This document shows, in pieces, positions 4,532 to 8,139 of a stretch of 8,139 bases of DNA (its first letter is position 1; each line of letters starts with the position of its first letter). A program made the position numbers and the translations under genes. Origin of the DNA: Thermoplasmata archaeon (lineage in GTDB: Archaea; Thermoplasmatota; E2; DHVEG-1; B18-G2). Location: contig JAGHAD010000157.1 of NCBI GenBank assembly GCA_021161685.1, positions 1-8,139 on the forward strand, in the 5' to 3' direction. The notes under the pieces were generated by a model. The model had not been told where the DNA came from, did no database searches, and saw only the letters and a program-made list of their open reading frames with translations.

Positions 4532-7500
4532 TATAGTTTAGACCTTGGTTTTTGAGAGTGAAACCTAGTTTAGCTACACTTATTGGCCCTTGCTTCTCCT
4601 CATATTCCTGCCAATCCGTCCATCCATCAAAAGTGTTCCAGGTTCGGTAGTAGATTGCTCCTACCCCTACTGGGCATCTTCCTTGGTCTTGGGCTTGTAG
4701 TCTAATGTAGCTATGGTTTGTTACGAACAGTGGTAGTGAGATGTAGATGTCTCTTATTTCGGGTGGAATGTCTTGTATGATTTGAGCGAGTAAGTGTTTG
4801 GTCCAGTTGAATTTTGGTTCACTGATGGTAATGTTTGACAATGGTGGGGTATTATCAACTTTTAGTATTCTCTCATGAATCTCTTCTTCATTTCCTAGAT
4901 TATCAACGGCGTACCATTTAACCACATGAGAGCACTCTTCTGGGATGTGGAACAAAGCTACACTTCCATTAACCACAAACCATGTTGTTCCATTGTCATA
5001 GCTGTAGTAAATTTCCTTGACACCGCATGCACATTCTGGATAATCGGTTGAATTGAGGTATATTGGAGTATCAGAAGTTACCCATTCTCCTCTCTCATCT
5101 TTATAGAATGGTTTTCCTATGTCTGCGGAAGTATGCGGGGGAGTATCATCTACGAAATGCGTTACATTATGTACATTCTCAACATTCCCGGCGGAATCAA
5201 CAGAAAAGAACTCTATATGGTACATACCTTCTCTCGATAAATCGAAACTCCCATTGTATAACATCCATTGTGTCCAATTACCATTGTACCATATCCTATA
5301 ATAGGTAGCTGTAACGTTGGAAAGATCATCACTTGCGTTGAAGCTTAGTTTGGTTGATGAGGTTATCCATCTTCCTCCTTCATATTTTGGAAAACCGATC
5401 CTTTCCTCGGTGACCGGAGGCAGGCCAAAGAGAGAAAGAACAAAAGAACCGATGAAACTCGTTGAATTCCCGTCTTTTGAGAGATTTCCATCAAGATAAA
5501 GAGCCTGATCTCCCTCAACGAGTAGAGGCAGAACATCGCTCATGTTGAAGGTTACTAGAAAGTCAGAAATACCATTGCCATTGTGATCTCCTGCATGCGA
5601 AACGAAAGAAGGTTCTATTTTCCCATTAAGGTGGATTTCTTCTAACTTGTATGCCGGCAGGTCAGATATCTCTGGAAATTCCACGTAACAGGAGAGATTT
5701 GAAGGTGGAGAGTAGTAATCAATCGATTGGGGTGCAACGTTTACGATTGGTATATAAATACCGGCTGGCGCCTTTGTTAAAGAGTAAGTGATAGAGGTTG
5801 CATTGATCAGATCAGCCATTACTTGGCTTAGATTGAGGCAGTCTAGATAGAGGGAATCGTTAACCCTAATGTAGAAAGAAGTGAGATTTTCTATCTCCCC
5901 ATCGGTGAAACCCATCCAGCGCAGGTATTCTCTTTCGAATTGGGGCAATCCATTAAGAGATAGGTTTTCCTTTATTGCATCGATATCGTCTTTAGTTAAT
6001 GGAGGCAAAGAACTTATCAATGTGTCGAGCTGAGATTTTATCGATTCGAGGAGTTCTTTTATCATCTCCATATAGCTTCTAAAACATGCATAGTGAATGG
6101 CTGCAAGCTTGTATTCTCTAAGCTCTTCTGCTCCAAGGAATTTTGCATAGGCACTTTTTCTTGCTTCAGCTATTGAAATTAGCTTTAGAGCATTTTTGGC
6201 GAGTTCTTTCTCTGTACCTTCTGGTATTTCTTTTAAGAGGGGGACATAGAAACTTCTTGGAGTTGTCAAGCTGTATATGTTATAGTCGGGATCGACAGAG
6301 GCAACATAGCTAATCTCACTTAAGACCCATGAGGTTGCTTCCACCGCAAAGAGCCCCGCAGCAATACCCCATCCAAATGGAACAAGAAGGGCTTTAAATC
6401 CGGCTGCAGTTGTCATAGATGCAAGTTCCGCAGACAAGAAACTTTCCGCAAGCAAGCCCAATTTTGCGGGCTCAACCCAAACGTCAACATATCCTTCAGA
6501 TCCAGGCGAGGAATCTCCTAAACCTTTATAATGATACCTCATATGCCATATGCCGTTGATGAAGCTACTTGCCTTTTCAGCGTATCCCTCATAGTCGAGC
6601 ACAGCCAGAGCATTTTCCATCTCTTTGAGATATGTCTTTAGACCGGCGCTGAAAATGGACTCAACGATACCTATAATTCTGGTTAGACTCCATGGTTCTA
6701 TCCAATTCCATCTGTTGGAGATAATGAAATTCCATTCTTTTGTCTCATTGGATATAAGAGTAGTGTTGAGAGTTGTACCAAAATCATAAATCTGGCTGTA
6801 AGAGGAGTTTGAGAGTATACAAGAAGATTTTTCGCTGAGCTCCCATTCAGACTGTATTTCTTCTTCCAAAAGATTGTAAGCCGTGAAGTTATAATCCAAA
6901 CCAAAAGTAAAGTTCTTCTTACCATCTGGCAATAAGGTGGAGCTAACATTCAGGTTTATTTCGTACGGGTGATACATCTTTCTTTCAAAGAAGTTGGAGG
7001 AAGGGTATGTCCATCTTACTACTATCGGTGAAACTGACACAATCTTGATCTCGAGGTATGGGATAAGCTGACCGTTCTCCTTACTATAGAAGCGGGTGAT
7101 GGGTATATTATTCTCACACCAATCTTCTTCATCTCTTATTCTCCATCCATAATTTGGATAAACACCTTTCACGAAATTGATAACATCGGCAGTGACATTC
7201 CATTCCATCCATTTGTTCTTCTGCGAAGGTACTGTAGCTGTTGCAACCACCGTGCTATCATATGTAGGTTGTGTCTTCCACGTTACCGTGTCTTCATTCC
7301 AATCTTCTAAAACCCTATAAAGGCTCAATACCCTTCCGGCTGGGTTGCTATCCCACCATCTGCAGTAATATAACTTCAGTTTTGCGTACTCAATTACACA
7401 GTCCGATGGTATGGAAGATAGGTCAAATTTGATCAGAATGTCCCATCCCCACCCATCTCCATGGGAGGGAGGATGACCTCCACAATCATTTCTAACGGAG

Positions 7501-7655
7501 AGAATCTTTGCACTACCACGATTTTCATTTGGATAATTTTGAAGGATCATGGTATCATCTGTTGGATATATCTTTATGATGGTATCTACAGATTGATCCG
7601 TTTCAGAGGAAGTAGTATCACTCATTGTCAAAGTAAGCAGAGAGAAAAATCGCAA
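4461..7655 (-). CDS. Large secreted surface protein: DNRLRE domain, helical middle, calcium-type motif and OmpL47/Ig-like repeats
   Basis: Probably an extracellular structural, adhesive or glycan-binding protein; no enzyme motif is seen. Residues here are numbered from the frame's first codon (TTG, 7655). A DNRLRE domain spans about 24-207, with its hallmark WNEDTVTWKTQP at 119-130. A beta-rich stretch follows to about 320, then a long helical, Ala/Glu/Lys-rich segment to about 620. Near 683-705 is GDHNGNGISDFLVTF, a DxNxNGxxD calcium-type loop. From about 750 come Ig-like repeats, each ending in a D-x-x-GN-x-E block and VDDTPP or VDNTPP. About 27 N-x-S/T sequons fit a heavily N-glycosylated archaeal exoprotein. 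The frame ends after an A7 run, where the tail NRSQPKLHS is out of frame. The TTG start is not real: the true ATG is at 7680 in another frame. Repairing both shifts gives a protein of 1190 residues. Confidence 0.82.
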   Translation of the reverse strand: MRFFSLLTLTMSDTTSSETDQSVDTIIKIYPTDDTMILQNYPNENRGSAKILSVRNDCGGHPPSHGDGWGWDILIKFDLSSIPSDCVIEYAKLKLYYCRWWDSNPAGRVLSLYRVLEDWNEDTVTWKTQPTYDSTVVATATVPSQKNKWMEWNVTADVINFVKGVYPNYGWRIRDEEDWCENNIPITRFYSKENGQLIPYLEIKIVSVSPIVVRWTYPSSNFFERKMYHPYEINLNVSSTLLPDGKKNFTFGLDYNFTAYNLLEEEIQSEWELSEKSSCILSNSSYSQIYDFGTTLNTTLISNETKEWNFIISNRWNWIEPWSLTRIIGIVESIFSAGLKTYLKEMENALAVLDYEGYAEKASSFINGIWHMRYHYKGLGDSSPGSEGYVDVWVEPAKLGLLAESFLSAELASMTTAAGFKALLVPFGWGIAAGLFAVEATSWVLSEISYVASVDPDYNIYSLTTPRSFYVPLLKEIPEGTEKELAKNALKLISIAEARKSAYAKFLGAEELREYKLAAIHYACFRSYMEMIKELLESIKSQLDTLISSLPPLTKDDIDAIKENLSLNGLPQFEREYLRWMGFTDGEIENLTSFYIRVNDSLYLDCLNLSQVMADLINATSITYSLTKAPAGIYIPIVNVAPQSIDYYSPPSNLSCYVEFPEISDLPAYKLEEIHLNGKIEPSFVSHAGDHNGNGISDFLVTFNMSDVLPLLVEGDQALYLDGNLSKDGNSTSFIGSFVLSLFGLPPVTEERIGFPKYEGGRWITSSTKLSFNASDDLSNVTATYYRIWYNGNWTQWMLYNGSFDLSREGMYHIEFFSVDSAGNVENVHNVTHFVDDTPPHTSADIGKPFYKDERGEWVTSDTPIYLNSTDYPECACGVKEIYYSYDNGTTWFVVNGSVALFHIPEECSHVVKWYAVDNLGNEEEIHERILKVDNTPPLSNITISEPKFNWTKHLLAQIIQDIPPEIRDIYISLPLFVTNHSYIRLQAQDQGRCPVGVGAIYYRTWNTFDGWTDWQEYEEKQGPISVAKLGFTLKNQGLNYIEYYSQDLLQNKEKNRSQPKLHS
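4489..4495 (-). other. Frameshift site in an A7 run (surface-protein gene, 3' end)
   Basis: On the coding strand the message reads AAG GAA AAA AAC CGT. Dropping one A gives AAG GAA AAA ACC GTT CAC, which restores NKEKTVHNLSCIVDDTPP and matches the other repeats. A -1 shift instead meets a stop after four codons. The run may be a sequencing or assembly error, a true mutation, a phase-variable tract or a site of transcript slippage. Confidence 0.75.
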
Positions 7656-7680
7656 GAAAGATCTCGATCTTCTTTGTCAT
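7618..7680 (-). CDS. Signal-peptide fragment of the surface protein (true start, frameshifted)
   Basis: From the ATG at 7680, with GGAGGTG eight bases upstream, the frame reads MTKKIEIFLAIFLSAYFDNE and stops at TGA. It begins as a classic Sec signal peptide (KK followed by a hydrophobic core). Removing one T from the T5 run gives MTKKIEIFLAIFSLLTLT followed by MSDTTSSETDQ, which enters the large frame directly. With this and the A7 correction the gene from 7680 to 4106 is 3573 bases, an exact multiple of three. The start belongs to the 1190-residue protein and is not a separate peptide. Confidence 0.7.
   Translation of the reverse strand: MTKKIEIFLAIFLSAYFDNE
7645..7649 (-). other. Frameshift site in a T5 run within the signal peptide
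   Basis: The coding strand reads GCG ATT TTT CTC TCT GCT. With four Ts it reads GCG ATT TTC TCT CTG CTT ACT, completing the hydrophobic core and joining the DNRLRE frame. The adjacent CTCTCT repeat could also be the place of the indel. As sequenced, the ribosome would stop after 20 codons. Confidence 0.6.
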
Positions 7681-7688
7681 CCCCTCAC

Positions 7689-7695
7689 CACCTCC
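7689..7695 (-). promoter_or_regulatory. Strong Shine-Dalgarno site that fixes the surface-protein start
   Basis: GGAGGTG on the minus strand lies eight bases before the ATG at 7680 and matches the 3' end of archaeal 16S rRNA. No comparable site precedes the TTG at 7655 or the ATG at 7625, so translation should begin at 7680. Confidence 0.7.
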
Positions 7696-7717
7696 ACCCC
7701 TTTAAGTGGTAATGTAA

Positions 7718-7733
7718 GATTTAAGATTTACTA
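7718..7733 (-). promoter_or_regulatory. Probable promoter of the surface-protein gene
   Basis: On the minus strand this reads AGTAAATCTTAAATC, giving two overlapping TATA-like choices with predicted starts at about 7702 or 7695. The upstream choice leaves the whole ribosome site in the message and is preferred. The IS6-like element begins only about 12 bp further upstream, so the core promoter is intact but its upstream region has been replaced. Confidence 0.4.
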
Positions 7734-7762
7734 TTCTTATCAGAGGGACTGTCAAGAAATAG

Positions 7763-7770
7763 ATTTTTAA
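7763..7770 (+). promoter_or_regulatory. Probable TATA box of the IS6-like transposase
   Basis: GATTTTTAA (7762-7770) is centred about 26 bp before position 7792. The predicted transcript would therefore begin at the first base of the hairpin's 3' arm, keeping the ribosome site but losing the 5' arm. Confidence 0.45.
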
Positions 7771-7803
7771 TCCCCTCCTGACTTTTTAAGATCAGGAGGG
7801 GAT
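7770..7803 (+). repeat. Perfect 12-bp inverted repeat covering the transposase ribosome site
   Basis: ATCCCCTCCTGA (7770-7781) and TCAGGAGGGGAT (7792-7803) are exact reverse complements around a 10-base loop. The 3' arm holds AGGAGGGGAT, the ribosome-binding site for the ATG at 7809. A transcript that includes both arms would bury this site; one that starts after the 5' arm would leave it open. Confidence 0.85.
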
Positions 7804-7808
7804 AAGGG

Positions 7809-8139
7809 ATGCTACAGCAATTATTGGAATTGGTCAGAAAGGAAAATATTTTTCGATGGAATCTCTACTATGCAGGTATATCCTTCAGGAAAACAAGCAG
7901 GTTTCTTGCAGATTTCGAAAGATTCGGCCACGAATCTGTAAGGGTGTGGTATCATAAGATGTCTAGAGTTTTCACTACCTCCAAGAAATACAGGGGATGC
8001 ATAGCAGTAGATGAAACTAAGATAAAGATTGAAAATAGAGATTGGTATGTCTGGGCAGCAATAGATGTGGACAGTTGGGAGATAGTTGGTATCATGGTTA
8101 CTGAGTGGAGAACATCCATAGATGTAATCAAGTTTGCTA
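7809..8139 (+). CDS. IS6-like (DDE_Tnp_IS240-type) transposase, N-terminal part
   Basis: DDE-type recombinase that moves its own element by a replicative or copy-in route in the IS6 family. The 110 residues visible run open to the window edge. An N-terminal helix-turn-helix-like region (FRWNLYYAGISFRKTSRFL, about residues 15-33) is followed by the core motif CIAVDETKIKI, where Asp68 is the first catalytic Asp. The following DWYVWAAIDVDSWEIVG is the usual beta-strand region of the RNase H-like fold, as in archaeal IS6 relatives that read VDET and then YVWAAIDV. The start ATG is six bases after AGGAGGGGAT, a good ribosome site held in the 3' arm of an inverted repeat. No stop or frameshift is visible so far, so the element may be active. 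The second Asp and the Glu lie beyond the window. Confidence 0.82.
   Translation, partial: MLQQLLELVRKENIFRWNLYYAGISFRKTSRFLADFERFGHESVRVWYHKMSRVFTTSKKYRGCIAVDETKIKIENRDWYVWAAIDVDSWEIVGIMVTEWRTSIDVIKFA

Larger units (their letters stand above)
7745..8139 (+). mobile_element. IS6-like insertion sequence, left part (right end outside the window)
   Basis: The outer end is probably GGGACTGTCAAGAAAT at 7745-7760, which resembles IS6-family termini (IS26 begins GGCACTGTTGCAAA). It is followed by a TATA box, a leader hairpin and a transposase gene reading inward. The right terminal repeat and the 8-bp target duplication usual in this family lie outside the window. Confidence 0.55.

Noticed and set aside
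5063..5499. Three short plus-strand frames inside the surface-protein gene
   Set aside because: They are antisense shadows without ribosome sites or protein-like composition.
1..8139. Composite transposon with the two ISs as ends
   Set aside because: The two transposases belong to different families, so they could not move the intervening genes as one unit.

Overview
The window looks like an archaeal chromosome segment. The two tRNA genes lack an encoded CCA. The tRNA-Gln begins with the A1-U72 pair typical of archaea. Gene starts sit about 25 bp downstream of TATA-like boxes with little or no leader, and the few Shine-Dalgarno sites match the archaeal GGAGGTGAT consensus. RtcA and a cysteine-free-type HhH glycosylase fit this. 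I cannot assign a lineage; it resembles an uncultured, possibly thermophilic or methanogen-related archaeon.

Layout. At the left edge (1-662, minus) is a DDE transposase of the IS4/IS5 type, cut by the window edge and broken by one in-frame TGA. Next come a CamH-type gamma carbonic anhydrase (726-1229, plus) and, convergent with it, an operon of pncC/cinA-C domain and rtcA (2730 to 1226, minus). The two facing genes overlap in their stop codons at one CTAG, and pncC and rtcA overlap by ATGA. Divergent from pncC is a tandem tRNA-Gln(TTG)/tRNA-Glu(TTC) pair separated by one base. A HhH-GPD-type DNA glycosylase (3744-3145, minus) follows. It diverges from a decayed or frameshifted small gene (3803-4016, plus) that I cannot identify.

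The right half is one large secreted surface-type protein on the minus strand (7680-4106). It has a signal peptide, a DNRLRE domain, a helical middle, a DxNxNGxxD calcium-type motif and four OmpL47/Ig-like repeats with about 29 N-glycosylation sequons. It is split by two single-base frameshifts, one in the signal peptide and one in an A7 run near the C-terminus. Both are repaired by removing one base, and the repaired gene is exactly 1191 codons. At the right edge an IS6-like element begins at about 7745, with its transposase (7809 onward, plus) running off the window.

The most interesting signal is shared by the two unrelated insertion sequences. Each has a perfect inverted repeat (18 bp and 12 bp) over the translation start of its transposase. 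Its 5' arm lies between the element's TATA box and the start site predicted from that box. Outside read-through transcripts would fold and hide the start, while the element's own transcript would lack the 5' arm and stay translatable. This is the fold-back immunity logic known from bacterial IS10/IS50. The genes between the ISs otherwise look like ordinary housekeeping functions (RNA end repair, NMN deamidation, DNA repair, carbonic anhydrase) plus a surface protein; I see no defence or biosynthetic cluster.
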